From: Halorubrum ruber
GTDB lineage: Archaea; Halobacteriota; Halobacteria; Halobacteriales; Haloferacaceae
NCBI RefSeq assembly: GCF_018228765.1
Contig: NZ_CP073695.1
Location: forward strand, 1,860,001 to 1,924,000
DNA length: 64,000 bases
Reading direction: 5' to 3'
Below are positions 41,881-50,897 of the stretch, piece by piece. Numbering within the stretch: the stretch's first letter is position 1; every line of letters begins with the position of its first letter. The notes beneath the pieces were generated by a model. The model did no database searches. It saw nothing but the letters and a program-made list of their open reading frames with translations, and had not been told where the DNA came from. The translations under genes were made by a program, and so were the position numbers.

Positions 41881-43047
41881 ATGTCGAACGCCCACGCCGA
41901 GCGCGACGCCGAGGAGCGACCGCCCGAGGTCGGGGAGCTGACGCCGCCGGACCGCACGCTGATGGGCCCCGGTCCGAGCGACGTCCACCCGCGCGTGCTC
42001 AAGGCGATGAGCACGCCGCTGGTCGGCCACCTCGACCCCTCGTTCGTCGAGATCATGGACGAGGTACAGGAGCTGCTGCGCTACACGTTCCGGACGGACA
42101 ACCAGTGGACGATTCCGGTGTCGGGGACGGGCTCCGCCTCGATGGAGGCCGCGATCGGCAATCTCGTCGAACCGGGCGACACGATGCTGGTCCCGACGAA
42201 CGGCTACTTCGGCGGCCGGATGAAGTCGATGGCCGAGCGCGCGGGCGGCGAGGTCGTCGAAGTGGAGGCGCCGTGGGGCGAGCCGCTCGACCCCGTCGAC
42301 GTTGAGCGCGCGTTCGACGCACACCAGCCCGACGTGTTCGGGTTCGTCCACGCGGAGACCTCGACGGGCGTCCTCCAGCCGGACGTCCCCGAGCTGACCG
42401 ACATCGCGCACGACCACGACGCCTTCGTGATCGCCGACTGCGTCACCTCGCTGGGCGGCGTCGAGATGCGCGTCGACGAGTGGGGCGTCGACGTCGCCTA
42501 CTCGGGCCCGCAGAAGTGCCTCTCGTGTCCGCCCGGCGCGAGCCCGCTCACGCTCAACGACCGCGCGATGGACAAGGTACTCGACCGCGAGGAACAGCCC
42601 CGGTCGTGGTACCTCGACCTCTCCCTCCTTGAGGGGTACTGGGGCGACGACCGCTCGTACCACCACACGGCGCCGATCACGAACGTGTACGCGCTCCGCG
42701 AGGCGCTCCGGCTCGTCGCCGAGGAGGGCATCGAGGAGCGGTGGGCGCGCCACCGCGAGGTCGCCGGCGAGCTGAAGTCGGGGCTTCAGGACCTCGGATT
42801 AGAGATGAACGCCCCCGACGAGTACTGGCTCCCGAGCCTGAACGCGGTACAGGTACCCGACGGCGTCGACGACGGCGCCGTCATCGACCATCTCTTGGAG
42901 GAGTACGACCTCGAAATCGCCTCCGGCCTCGGCGACCTCGAAGGCGACATCTGGCGGATCGGCTGTATGGGCTACTCCGCCCGGCCGAAGAACGTCGAGT
43001 ACGTCCTCGCGGCGCTGGAGGACGCGCTGGCAGAGCAGGGGTTCTGA
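41881..43047 (+). CDS. class V aminotransferase, alanine-glyoxylate / serine-pyruvate type
   Basis: A 388-residue PLP enzyme. MGPGPSDVHPRVLKAMSTPLVGHLDPSF is the family's opening, VSGTGSASMEAAIGNL lines the cofactor site, and GVDVAYSGPQKCLSCPPG carries the Schiff-base lysine. It would transfer amino groups between alanine or serine and glyoxylate. The first 20 residues are a charged extension typical of haloarchaea. It is divergent from the histidine kinase. Confidence 0.92.
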   Translation: MSNAHAERDAEERPPEVGELTPPDRTLMGPGPSDVHPRVLKAMSTPLVGHLDPSFVEIMDEVQELLRYTFRTDNQWTIPVSGTGSASMEAAIGNLVEPGDTMLVPTNGYFGGRMKSMAERAGGEVVEVEAPWGEPLDPVDVERAFDAHQPDVFGFVHAETSTGVLQPDVPELTDIAHDHDAFVIADCVTSLGGVEMRVDEWGVDVAYSGPQKCLSCPPGASPLTLNDRAMDKVLDREEQPRSWYLDLSLLEGYWGDDRSYHHTAPITNVYALREALRLVAEEGIEERWARHREVAGELKSGLQDLGLEMNAPDEYWLPSLNAVQVPDGVDDGAVIDHLLEEYDLEIASGLGDLEGDIWRIGCMGYSARPKNVEYVLAALEDALAEQGF

Positions 43048-43125
43048 GCGGTCGCCGCGGCGCGTCTGCGGGGGTCCCGACCATCGAGGGGTTTTTTCGT
43101 GTCCGTCTCTCTCCTCGGTAAGGGT

Positions 43126-44235
43126 ATGAACGATCTACGAACCGGACTGAGTTACGGGGACGTGCTGTTGGTCCCCCAGCGGTCGCCGGTCGACAGCCGG
43201 AGCGACGTCGACCTCTCGACGCCGCTCACGCCAAGCATCGAGCTGGAGACGCCGCTCGTCTCGGCCGCGATGGACACCGTCACGGAGGCGGCGTTGGCGA
43301 TCGGCCTCTCCCGGGCCGGCGGGATCGGCGTCCTCCACCGGTTCCTCACCGTCGACGAGCAGGCGGCGCAGGTCGAGCGCGTGGTCGCGGCCGGCGAGCG
43401 CGTCGCCGCCGCGGTCGGGATTAACGAGGACTACGAGGCCCGGAGCGCCGCGCTGGTCGCGGCCGACGTGGACGCGCTCGTGGTCGACGTCGCGCACGGG
43501 CACCTCGACAGGGCGGTCGCGGCGGTCGAGGAGATCGCGGACGCGTTCCCGGAGACGGACCTGATCGCCGGCAACGTCGCCACGCCCGCCGGCGTCGAGG
43601 ACCTCGCGGCCGCGGGCGCCGACTGCGTGAAGGTCGGCATCGGTCCGGGGTCGCACTGTACCACGCGGAAGGTCGCCGGCGCCGGCGTCCCGCAGCTGAC
43701 CGCGGTCGACGACTGCGCGACCGCGGCCGAGGACCTAGACGTCACGATCTGCGCCGACGGCGGGATCCGCACCTCCGGGGACGCGGTGAAGGCGCTGATG
43801 GCGGGCGCCGACACGGTAATGCTCGGCAGCCTCTTCGCCGGGTCGGAGGAGGCGCCGGGTGCGGTCGTCGAAGTCGACGGGACGCGGTACAAGCGGTCGC
43901 GCGGGATGGCGACGACCGCCGCCGCCGAGGCCCGCGACGACAAGGGCGCGGACGTTGGCGCCGACGAGGGCGTCGAGGCGCTGACGCCGTACAAGGGTCC
44001 GGTCGCGACGGTCGCCGAGGAGTTCTGTCAGGGGATCCGCTCGGGGCTCTCCTACTGCGGGGGTCACACGATCGGACGCGCCCGGGAGCGGGCCGAGTTC
44101 ATCCGCGTCGCCCCCGGAGCGAAGGAGCGCGAGGGGTTCCACACCGACGACGACTGGGAGGGGATCAGCGTGGACAGCGAGACGAAGCGAGTCACCGACC
44201 CGACTGCGGAATCGACCGCCGAGAGCGACGACTGA
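43126..44235 (+). CDS. IMP dehydrogenase/GMP reductase family enzyme without CBS domains
   Basis: A 369-residue TIM-barrel enzyme. [13 protein letters not shown] opens the barrel, and SAAMDTVTE and GGIGVLHRF are typical motifs. The catalytic loop is [26 protein letters not shown], with the Cys that attacks [27 protein letters not shown] binds the phosphate, and the flap region is GLSYCGG. CBS domains, normally inserted in IMPDH of about 490 residues, are absent. Either IMPDH or GMP reductase activity is possible. Start chosen at 43126. Confidence 0.85.
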   Translation: MNDLRTGLSYGDVLLVPQRSPVDSRSDVDLSTPLTPSIELETPLVSAAMDTVTEAALAIGLSRAGGIGVLHRFLTVDEQAAQVERVVAAGERVAAAVGINEDYEARSAALVAADVDALVVDVAHGHLDRAVAAVEEIADAFPETDLIAGNVATPAGVEDLAAAGADCVKVGIGPGSHCTTRKVAGAGVPQLTAVDDCATAAEDLDVTICADGGIRTSGDAVKALMAGADTVMLGSLFAGSEEAPGAVVEVDGTRYKRSRGMATTAAAEARDDKGADVGADEGVEALTPYKGPVATVAEEFCQGIRSGLSYCGGHTIGRARERAEFIRVAPGAKEREGFHTDDDWEGISVDSETKRVTDPTAESTAESDD

Positions 44236-44386
44236 ACCGCGCTCCGCGGCGGGTCCGACGGCGGAACGGCCGGTCAGGTGGCCAGTCTCAGGAACCACCT
44301 CCGCTCGGAGGCGGCGTCCGCCCGTGTGTGTCACTGCGAAGCCATCTCACGGACCGCTTTTGCCGTCCGGCGGACAGGCCGGGCAC

Positions 44387-45106
44387 ATGACCGACGCATT
44401 CGGACGCGCGATCCGCGACCACCACCGCGGCGAGCGGACGGAGCCGCTCTACCAGGGCGATGGCGAGGAGACACGCGAGCATCCGATACAGGACTTCTAC
44501 TTCAGCGAATTCGACCCTGAGAGCGACGCCGGTTCGTGGCCGGCGTCGCGGCTGGAGGGCCCCCTCGTCGACCTCGGTGCCGGGGCGGGCCGGCACGCGC
44601 TGCGGTTTCAGGAGCGGTTCGAGACGGTCGCCGTCGAGCCCAGTCCGGCGCTCGTCGAGACGATGCGCGACCGCGGCGTCGCGGACGCCCGCGAGGGCGA
44701 CATGTTCGCCCTCCGGGAGGCGTTCGGGCGCGACCGGTTCGCCTCCGCTCTTGCGATCGGGACGCAGGCCGGACTGGCGGGGTCGATGCGGGGGCTCTCC
44801 GCGTTCCTCGGCGATCTCGCGTTCGTAACGACGCCCGACGCGACCGCCGTCGTCGACTGCTACGATCCGGACCACCCGGCGGCCGCCGACCTGCTCGGCT
44901 ACCGCGAGGACCCGACGCCGGGGCTCGCGGGCCGCGTCATGTGGTTCGAATACGACGGCAAGCGCGACCCGACGCTCCGCTTCAGGCTCTTCTCGCCGGA
45001 CCGACTCCGCGAGGCGGCGATCGGAACCGGCTGGGCGGTCGACGCGGTCGACCGCGAGGGGTCGGGTGACGGCCCGCACTACCGGGCCGCGCTCCGGAAG
45101 CGGTAG
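44387..45106 (+). CDS. class I SAM-dependent methyltransferase
   Basis: A 239-residue enzyme. LVDLGAGAGRHALRFQ (about residues 59-74) is SAM-binding motif I and TVAVEPSPALVE motif II. The N-terminus (MTDAFGRAIRDHHRGE, then PIQDFYFSEF) and the C-terminal strands LRFRLFSPDRL and HYRAALRKR match a haloarchaeal methyltransferase group with unknown acceptor. The preceding IMPDH-like gene ends 151 bases upstream. Confidence 0.85.
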   Translation: MTDAFGRAIRDHHRGERTEPLYQGDGEETREHPIQDFYFSEFDPESDAGSWPASRLEGPLVDLGAGAGRHALRFQERFETVAVEPSPALVETMRDRGVADAREGDMFALREAFGRDRFASALAIGTQAGLAGSMRGLSAFLGDLAFVTTPDATAVVDCYDPDHPAAADLLGYREDPTPGLAGRVMWFEYDGKRDPTLRFRLFSPDRLREAAIGTGWAVDAVDREGSGDGPHYRAALRKR

Positions 45107-45142
45107 GAGAGGCCCGCGGCCCTCGCTCCGCGAATCCACGCT

Positions 45143-46435
45143 CTACCACGCCGTCAGCGCCGCACGCCCGTGGTCGTGCGTGAGGATCGCGAGGAAGGCG
45201 AGCACGCCGGTGATCGCGAACGCGCCGCCGACGTAGAAGACGGAGCCCATGCTCACCTCGACCATCAGCCAGCCGGCGATCAGCGGCCCGGCCACGGAGC
45301 CCGGCCGCCAGACGAGTTCGCGGATACCGAAGCTGGAGGCGACGCCGCCGTCGTCGGTGCCCTCGTCGGCGAACAGCGCCATGCTCGCCGGCTCGCGGAA
45401 GGAGTCCGCGACGCCGAGCAGCCCGGAGAACGCGACGAGCGGGAGGTACGCGGGCGGCAGGTCGCCGAGGATCGGGAGCGTCACGCCGGCGCCGAGCGCG
45501 CTCCCGATGGCCGCCGAAAACGGGATCGCCATCGCGATCACGCCGTAGGCGCCGCCCCCGGCGAAGACGAACAGCGACCGGCCGTACGCGTCCGAGAGCC
45601 GCCCCGTGAACAGCTGGCCGACCATGTTGGTCGCCTTCTCGGCGGTGACGGTGACGCCGATGGCGATCCCGGTGACGCCGAGGCCGCCGGCGGCCATCTC
45701 CGTGCTGACGTAGATCGGGACCCACGTCCGCACCATCGTCACGGCGAAGGCGTACTGGGCGCGGAACGTCGTCATCGTGAGGATCCGCCGGTTGACGGCC
45801 AGGTCCGAGAACGGGAACCCCTCGACGCGCGTGTCGTCGTCGTCGAGGAAGAGCCACGTCACGGCCCACGCGGCGACCATCAACGCCGCGATGACCGCGA
45901 AGATGGGGCCGAAGCCGACCGCGTCGTACATCGCGCCGGCCGACAGCGACCCGACGATCGAGGCCGCGAAGGAGGCGGCGTTCGCCTTCCCGATCTTGTC
46001 GGCGCGCGCTCCCACGTCGGCGATCTGCCCGACCAGCGATAACGTCATCAGCCCCGTGCCGGTGACTACGAGCCCCTGGAGCGCGCGCACGAGGATGAAC
46101 GACCCCGACGAGTCGACGAGCGGGAACAACGCGTACACGCCGGTGCCGACCGCGAGCACGCCGAGCAGGACGGTCCGCTTGTCGAAGCGGTCGCCCGCCC
46201 ACGCCAGCGGCACCACGGCGACGGTCTGCGCGAGCGTGAACCCCGTCGTGTACATCCCGATGACGAACCCGGCCGAGACCGTGACGCCCAGCACCGTCGT
46301 CGCTTGCGGGTCGAGCGCGTTGATGTACGTCCCCAACAGGGTGATGAGCGTGATGAACCCGAACCCCTCGGCGAACCGCGTGAGGTAGAGCGCCCAGAAC
46401 TGCGTTCGGCTCGCCCCGGCCGTCGCGTTGCTCAC
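45143..46435 (-). CDS. MFS transporter
   Basis: A 430-residue protein with twelve hydrophobic segments and a GTG start (MSNATAGASRTQFWALYLTRFAEGFGFITLI). The WAGDRFDKRTVLLGV segment is motif A after helix 2. It resembles multidrug-type haloarchaeal permeases. No regulator or partner gene is adjacent, so the substrate is unknown. Confidence 0.9.
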   Translation of the reverse strand: MSNATAGASRTQFWALYLTRFAEGFGFITLITLLGTYINALDPQATTVLGVTVSAGFVIGMYTTGFTLAQTVAVVPLAWAGDRFDKRTVLLGVLAVGTGVYALFPLVDSSGSFILVRALQGLVVTGTGLMTLSLVGQIADVGARADKIGKANAASFAASIVGSLSAGAMYDAVGFGPIFAVIAALMVAAWAVTWLFLDDDDTRVEGFPFSDLAVNRRILTMTTFRAQYAFAVTMVRTWVPIYVSTEMAAGGLGVTGIAIGVTVTAEKATNMVGQLFTGRLSDAYGRSLFVFAGGGAYGVIAMAIPFSAAIGSALGAGVTLPILGDLPPAYLPLVAFSGLLGVADSFREPASMALFADEGTDDGGVASSFGIRELVWRPGSVAGPLIAGWLMVEVSMGSVFYVGGAFAITGVLAFLAILTHDHGRAALTAW

Positions 46436-46533
46436 ACCGGATCGGCGCGCAGCGATTTAAAAGGAATTTCGGTTCGAAGGCCGCGGCGGTGCGCGCCGAA
46501 GCTATTTGTCCGTCAGCGCCGTCGGCCCCGGAC

Positions 46534-46662
46534 ATGGGCGACCGAGCCTGCGACCGGGAGTTCTGTCCGGAGTGCGACCTCGCGGTGGCGCGCACCGACG
46601 ACTCCTGTCCGGAATGCGGCGCGCCGATCGACCGCCTCGACGAGACGTCGCCCGAGCGCTGA
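46534..46662 (+). CDS. double CPxC zinc-ribbon microprotein (42 aa)
   Basis: MGDRACDREFCPECDLAVAR followed by TDDSCPECGAPIDRLDETSP and ER. Two CPEC knuckles separated by 11 residues form a compact zinc ribbon. Such CPxCG small proteins are widespread in haloarchaea and some affect motility or biofilm formation. A TATA-like GCTATTTGTC lies about 30 bases upstream. It is short, but the cysteine pattern is unlikely by chance. Confidence 0.75.
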   Translation: MGDRACDREFCPECDLAVARTDDSCPECGAPIDRLDETSPER

Positions 46663-46676
46663 GCCGGCGCGTTCCG

Positions 46677-46801
46677 CCGTCGGCGTGTCCGCCGTCGCGC
46701 GCCCCGCCATCGGCGTGTTCCACCGTCAGCACGTTCCACCGTCGGCGCGCTTTCGCGCAGTCCCGCTTCCGCCCAGTCCCGCTCTCGCCCAGTCCCGCTC
46801 A
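46677..46801. repeat. two degenerate tandem repeat arrays
   Basis: 46677-46757 holds five 15-17-base units of the type CCGTCGGCGTGTTCCA. 46755-46801 holds three units of CGCCCAGTCCCGCTC type. They fill the space between the zinc microprotein and the end of the SDR gene. Spacing is too short and units too degenerate for CRISPR. Confidence 0.7.
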
Positions 46802-47536
46802 CATGGTGTCGGCGTACTTGTCCCGTCGGTAGAGGTCGATCTCGTGGGCCGACGAGCCGGGCCGCGACGCGGCAAAGGCGATCGCCTCTGCGACCTCCTC
46901 CGGCTCGGTGACGCTCCCGGGCTCGAACCGCTCCTCGAACGGCTCCCCGTCCTCGCTGCCGAACTCGGTGCGGACCTCCGAGGGGTTGACCACCGAGACC
47001 GCCACGCCGTCGTCGCCGGCCTGCGCCGCGACGCTGTGGGCGAACCCGCGGATCCACCACTTCGTCGCGGCGTACACGGGGTTGAACGATCGAGGGAACT
47101 CCCCGGCGAAGCTGCCGACGGCGACGAGCGTTCCCTCGCTCTCCCGGAGGTGTGGGAGCGCCTCGCGCGTGAGAAAGAACGCCCCGTCGACGTTCGTCTC
47201 CTGCATCGCGAAGTACTCCTCGTCGGTCATCTCCGCCACGTCGCTCCCGCGGGCGAGCCCCGCGTTGACGACGGCGACGTCGAGGCCGCCGAACTCGTCG
47301 ACCGCGGCCTCGACCGCCGCCGCCGACGTCGCCGACTCGCGGACGTCGCCGTCGGCGACGACCGCCTCGACGCCGTACGCCGCCCGGACGTCGTCCGCGA
47401 CCGATTCGAGCGCGTCGCGCCGCCGCGCGACGAGGACGAGGTTCGCGCCGCGCTCCGCGAGCGCGTGCGCCGTCGCTTCGCCGATTCCCGAGCTCGCTCC
47501 GGTGATCACCGCCGCCGCGCCGTCGAGGTCCGTCAT
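46799..47536 (-). CDS. short-chain dehydrogenase/reductase
   Basis: A 245-residue Rossmann oxidoreductase. The cofactor loop is ITGASSGIGEATAHALAERG (about residues 11-30), VVNAGLARGSD follows, and the catalytic Tyr-Lys is in PVYAATKWWIRGF with a preceding Ser in VGSFAGEFP. Classical SDR size. An Arg pair after the second strand (ARRRDALES) suggests NADP(H) preference. Substrate unknown. Confidence 0.93.
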   Translation of the reverse strand: MTDLDGAAAVITGASSGIGEATAHALAERGANLVLVARRRDALESVADDVRAAYGVEAVVADGDVRESATSAAAVEAAVDEFGGLDVAVVNAGLARGSDVAEMTDEEYFAMQETNVDGAFFLTREALPHLRESEGTLVAVGSFAGEFPRSFNPVYAATKWWIRGFAHSVAAQAGDDGVAVSVVNPSEVRTEFGSEDGEPFEERFEPGSVTEPEEVAEAIAFAASRPGSSAHEIDLYRRDKYADTM

Positions 47537-47612
47537 GGGCGTCCGATCGGCGGCGGGGCTGATAAATATCGGCGTCGCGCGCTCTCGCGCCGAGCGGACC
47601 GCCGTCCCGCGG

Positions 47613-47999
47613 TCAGAAGTCGACGGCGGCGCTCACGTGGAGGCCGACGAAGCGCCACCCGTCGTCCCGCCGCGCGAGCGTCCCGCTCCAGCGGGTGTCG
47701 AACTCTCGGCGTCGCCCCGTTTCCGCGTCCGTCCACGCCATCGCGACCGCGTCGCTGAACCACGCGTGGTCGTCGCGCTCCGTGACGCGGAGATCGCGGC
47801 TTTCCACGCGCCAGTCCGTCGTGGTCTCGGTCTGCGCCCGGAGTCCCTCGCGGATCCGGCCGCTCCCGACGAGCCGCTCTGAGACGCCGAACTTGACGTA
47901 CGGGTCGTCGCCGTCGCGCTCGTCGGCGACGTACGGCGCCAGCGGGTCGCCCGCCCGAAGCGCGTCGTAGTACGAGCGGACGGTCTCGCGTGCGTTCAT
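47613..47999 (-). CDS. NTF2/SnoaL-like protein
   Basis: A 128-residue cone-fold protein. MNARETVRSYYDALRAGDPLAPYVAD is the usual first helix, and the remainder (EGLRAQTETTTDWRVESRDL, WFSDAVAMAW, FDTRWSGTLARRDDGWRFVGLHVS) matches the SnoaL_3/DUF4440-type domain. Enzyme or binding activity is unknown. It is tandem with the SDR gene. Confidence 0.85.
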   Translation of the reverse strand: MNARETVRSYYDALRAGDPLAPYVADERDGDDPYVKFGVSERLVGSGRIREGLRAQTETTTDWRVESRDLRVTERDDHAWFSDAVAMAWTDAETGRRREFDTRWSGTLARRDDGWRFVGLHVSAAVDF

Positions 48000-48066
48000 A
48001 CGGGACGCCACGCGCTCGGCGGAGAAGTGTTTCGGGGTCGCGGGCGATGAGCGCTCCCGAGCTCGG

Positions 48067-48312
48067 TCAGTCCACCGGACAGCGGTCGATCCCGAGGACG
48101 CGGTACAGCAGACACCGCCGCGTGGCGCCCTCGACGACGAGCACGGCGCCGGCGACCGCGAGCCCGACGGCGGAGACGACGGGCACGCTGACGTCCGTCG
48201 TCGCGACGAGGACCGCGAGGACCACGACGGCGACGCCGCCGATGACTCGCGCCATCGCGTCGATTCGGCCGATGTTTCGTTTCACGTCCGCACGTGGGTG
48301 CTGTGCCGTCAA
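48067..48312 (-). CDS. DUF2892 membrane protein
   Basis: An 81-residue protein with two hydrophobic helices. VKRNIGRIDAMARVIGGVAVVVLAVLVATTD and LVVEGATRRCLLYRVLGIDRCP are hallmark DUF2892 (inner-membrane YgaP-like) segments, including the paired cysteines of the C-terminus. ATG at 48312 or GTG at 48285 may be the start; homologues commonly begin near the latter. Confidence 0.85.
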   Translation of the reverse strand: MTAQHPRADVKRNIGRIDAMARVIGGVAVVVLAVLVATTDVSVPVVSAVGLAVAGAVLVVEGATRRCLLYRVLGIDRCPVD

Positions 48313-48436
48313 AAGCGTTGAGTCAGGCGAAAAATCAGTATCGACCCGCCTTGTGCGGCAGTGAGCGAAGCCGTCACCTCGTCGACTGTGATCTTATGAG
48401 ATATTTCCAGTGATGTCTTCCCGTAAGAAGAGACCC

Positions 48437-48898
48437 TCAGACCGCCGTGGGCTCCTCGCCGGCGTCGCTCACGACGAGTTCCACGTCGAGGCGGATACGC
48501 TCGTACGGGAGGTACGGTCGCTTGGCGCGGTCGTCGTCTTCGACGAGGAACACGATTCCGTAGTCGGCTAAGAGGGTAACGTCGTCGTGGACCGTCTTGT
48601 AGCTGCGGTCGAGCGTCTCGGCGAGCGCGCTAATGCTCTCGGCGGCGCCGTCGACGTCCAGCAGCGTCTGAAGCACCTCGATCCGCCGGTCGGTGAGGAT
48701 CTTCCGGAGCTCGCCGACCGTCCCGAACGACACCACCGCGGGTCGCGCCTCGCCGTCGTCGACCGCCTCGACCGCGTCGAGCGTGTCCTCGAACGCCTCG
48801 TCGAACGACTCGACAGTGAGACGGAGGACTGCCGGGTGCGGGCGGTCGCGAGGGTCGCTGTACTTGTCGGGCCAGCCGTCGTGGTCGGGGTCAGTCAT
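48437..48898 (-). CDS. HVO_A0114-family HTH protein, TumA-like antitoxin
   Basis: A 153-residue DNA-binding protein. The winged helix is RRIEVLQTLLDVDGAAESISALAETLDRSYKTVHDDVTLLADYGIVFLVEDDD; the N-terminus DHDGWPDKYSDPRDRP precedes VVSFGTVGELRKILTDRR. In haloarchaea this family accompanies TumE-type toxins. Its start overlaps the end of the TumE-like gene by eight bases, so it is second in the operon. Confidence 0.85.
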   Translation of the reverse strand: MTDPDHDGWPDKYSDPRDRPHPAVLRLTVESFDEAFEDTLDAVEAVDDGEARPAVVSFGTVGELRKILTDRRIEVLQTLLDVDGAAESISALAETLDRSYKTVHDDVTLLADYGIVFLVEDDDRAKRPYLPYERIRLDVELVVSDAGEEPTAV

Positions 48899-49192
48899 GG
48901 GTGTTCTCCGTGTCCGCCAGTGCCGCGATCTCGTTCAGGAACCGCGTCACGTGAGCCGCGAGACCGTAGAACTCGATTTCGGCGTCCTCGCCGAACCGAA
49001 CGTGTCGGTGGTGCCAGCCGAGATTATCGTCGTCGTGTGCGTCGTCGTACCTGAGCAGTTCGCCGGTTTCCGGTGGTAGTACTGAAACCGGTAGAACCAC
49101 CCGTCCGGGTAGTCGTCGTCGCGGATCGCGAATATCTCGACGCGTCCCCCGGGGACGGCGCGGTTCAACTCGATCGGGCGGTGATCCGGCAT
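48891..49192 (-). pseudogene. TumE (DUF6516)-like toxin, frameshifted
   Basis: From ATG 49192: MPDHRPIELNRAVPGGRVEI, then FAIRDDDYPDGWFYRFQYYH, and then the frame is lost. The continuation in another frame is PETGELLRYDDAHDDDNLGW, HHRHVRFGEDAEIEFYGLAA and a short end at 48891. One additional C in the CCACC run near 49073 (minus-strand TACCACCGGAAACC) restores an intact toxin of about 100 residues with the RYDDAHDD and HHRH motifs. This is a one-base loss: either the toxin is dead or there is an assembly error. A TATA-like CATTATGAG precedes the start. Confidence 0.8.
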
Positions 49193-49527
49193 CTCCCCTA
49201 CTCATAATGTATGACCTCATACTACAGGATTCTGGTTACGTTTCGCTCTCGGCGTTCTTCGAAGACCGCTTGAGCCGCATTCCCTTCGGCGTCGAGATCG
49301 ACGTCGCTCTGTTGCTCAACGCTGCTCATAACCCCACCCCTGAGCCGGTGAAAAAGCGCAGAAACCTGTCAGTAGAAGGTAAAAACGGTTATATGAGGAG
49401 CGGGCCGGGCGCGATTGTGAACTACGAGAAGACGGTCGCTCGCTTCGCTCGCGCTGCGACTTCTCTACTTCAAATCGCTTCCGTCCGGTTCCCTCACCGC
49501 ATCGCTATCGCTCTGCGGTTCAGTGTA
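49193..49527. other. intergenic chromosome edge with degenerate attachment site
   Basis: No credible gene. At 49401-49422 a copy of the tRNA-Lys 3' end with one inserted G (CGGGCCGGGCGCGATT then GTGAAC) lies 127 bases before the main attL. It is probably the scar of an earlier integration. Confidence 0.55.
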
Positions 49528-49548
49528 CGGGCCGGGCGCGATTTGAAC
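49528..49548. mobile_element. attL: duplicated 3' end of tRNA-Lys
   Basis: CGGGCCGGGCGCGATTTGAA plus C is identical to 54762-54782, the discriminator, acceptor strand and T-arm part of the tRNA-Lys gene. The tyrosine integrase gene starts 92 bases inside. Confidence 0.88.
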
Positions 49549-49639
49549 GCCTCACGCCGTGTACCCGCCGTACACGGGCGCTCGGCAGGTGATGGATACC
49601 GGGAGATCGCTGTTGGTGAGTTGAGCGCGAGGCCCACCA

Positions 49640-50662
49640 ATGACAACCGATCTCAAGCCGATCGATCCGCAGGAAGCAAAGGAGTGGTATCTCGAAAACC
49701 GTCGCGGTGAATTGGCGGATGCGACCTACAAAGCGCACAAGTATCGACTCTCTCCCTTCGTGGAGTGGTGCGATACCGAAGGAGACGTGAGCAACATAAA
49801 CGACCTAAGCGGTCGGCACTTCCACCAGTACAAGAAGTGGCGACGAGAGAAGGGCGACTGTAACAAGGTCACGATGGCGACGCAACTGAGTACGCTCAAG
49901 GTCTTCATCGACTTCTGCGAAAGCATTGACGCAGTCCGTCCCGGTCTGTCCGACTACATCGATCCGCCGACAATGAAGAACAAGGAGGATGTGAACGACG
50001 ACTACGTCGATGCGGAAACCGCTCAGGCGATTATCGAGTACCAACGGAACTTCAACTACTCCCAACGCGAACACGTCATCTTCGAGCTACTGTGGCACAC
50101 GGGGATGCGAAACGGTGCGCTTCGAGCTATCGATCTCGACGACTTCGACCAAGATGAGCGCACTCTCGAAGTACATCACCGTCCGGATCGAGGAACCCCG
50201 CTTAAGAACGGGAAAGAAGGCCAGCGTGTCGTCTCTCTCAAACCGAAGGTCAATCAGATCGTGCGGGATTACATCGACCATCACCGATTCGGTAAAACGG
50301 ACGATTATGGACGCGAACCGCTACTAACGACTCGCCAAGGCCGCATCTCGAAGACGTCCATTCGGAGCAACTGCTACCGTGCTACTCGCCCCTGCGAGTA
50401 TGGGCTTGACTGTCCCCACGATAGAAACCCCGACGACTGCGAGGCCGCAAGTTCCTATCACGCGGCCTCAAAGTGTCCGTCCTCCCACGCTTCGCACTCG
50501 TTGAGGAAAGGAGCAATCACGCACGCACGAAGGAGCGAAGTTCCGATCGAAGCGGTGTCAGAGCGGATGGACGTGAGTGCTGACGTGCTGAAGAAGCACT
50601 ACGACAAGCGCACTAAGAGACAGGAAATGAAGAACCGACGGGGTTACTTCGACAACATCTAA
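49640..50662 (+). CDS. tyrosine recombinase / integrase
   Basis: A 340-residue phage-type integrase. The SAM-like DNA-binding domain covers about 15-100. The catalytic domain has Arg157 (TGMRNGALRAID), HxxR at His286-Arg289 (HSLRKGAITHARR) and the nucleophile Tyr321 (LKKHYDKRTKRQ). A Cys-rich insert (CEYGLDCPHDRNPDDCEA) is typical of haloarchaeal integrases and probably binds zinc. Its gene lies beside attL, pointing into the element. Confidence 0.93.
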   Translation: MTTDLKPIDPQEAKEWYLENRRGELADATYKAHKYRLSPFVEWCDTEGDVSNINDLSGRHFHQYKKWRREKGDCNKVTMATQLSTLKVFIDFCESIDAVRPGLSDYIDPPTMKNKEDVNDDYVDAETAQAIIEYQRNFNYSQREHVIFELLWHTGMRNGALRAIDLDDFDQDERTLEVHHRPDRGTPLKNGKEGQRVVSLKPKVNQIVRDYIDHHRFGKTDDYGREPLLTTRQGRISKTSIRSNCYRATRPCEYGLDCPHDRNPDDCEAASSYHAASKCPSSHASHSLRKGAITHARRSEVPIEAVSERMDVSADVLKKHYDKRTKRQEMKNRRGYFDNI

Positions 50663-50747
50663 CAGGAAGCGGATGAGCATTGAGGGTGATTACTGACGAT
50701 CCCCTCACAGCTACCCGACTACATTCAACAAGCCGCATCTGGAGTGT

Positions 50748-50846
50748 TTTCTTTTATAAACCATAGTTTCTCTATATTTTGCTATCCATCTGCCTTACTG
50801 CGATTCTCGCAACATAACTTAGAGGAGTGGGGTTGTGTGTTGTGTG
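50748..50846 (+). repeat. three-block element repeat, copy R1
   Basis: Block 1 TTTCTTTTATAA (50748-50759), block 2 TCGCAACATAACTTAG (50807-50822) and block 3 GTGTGTTGTGTG (50835-50846) recur with the same spacing at 52491-52588. The sequence between blocks is not conserved. Block 1 looks like a TATA box. From the integrase stop to 50897 no gene is present. Confidence 0.8.
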
Positions 50847-50897
50847 GATATGAGAGTTGTAGATCCACACTAAGAGTAGAGGGAAACCCAACGAAAC

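Noticed and set aside
46677-46801. CRISPR-like array
   Set aside because: Units are 15-17 bases without unique spacers and no cas gene is in the window.
49207-49710. 167-residue plus-strand frame across attL
   Set aside because: It crosses the integration junction and starts in the TumE promoter; its composition is not protein-like.
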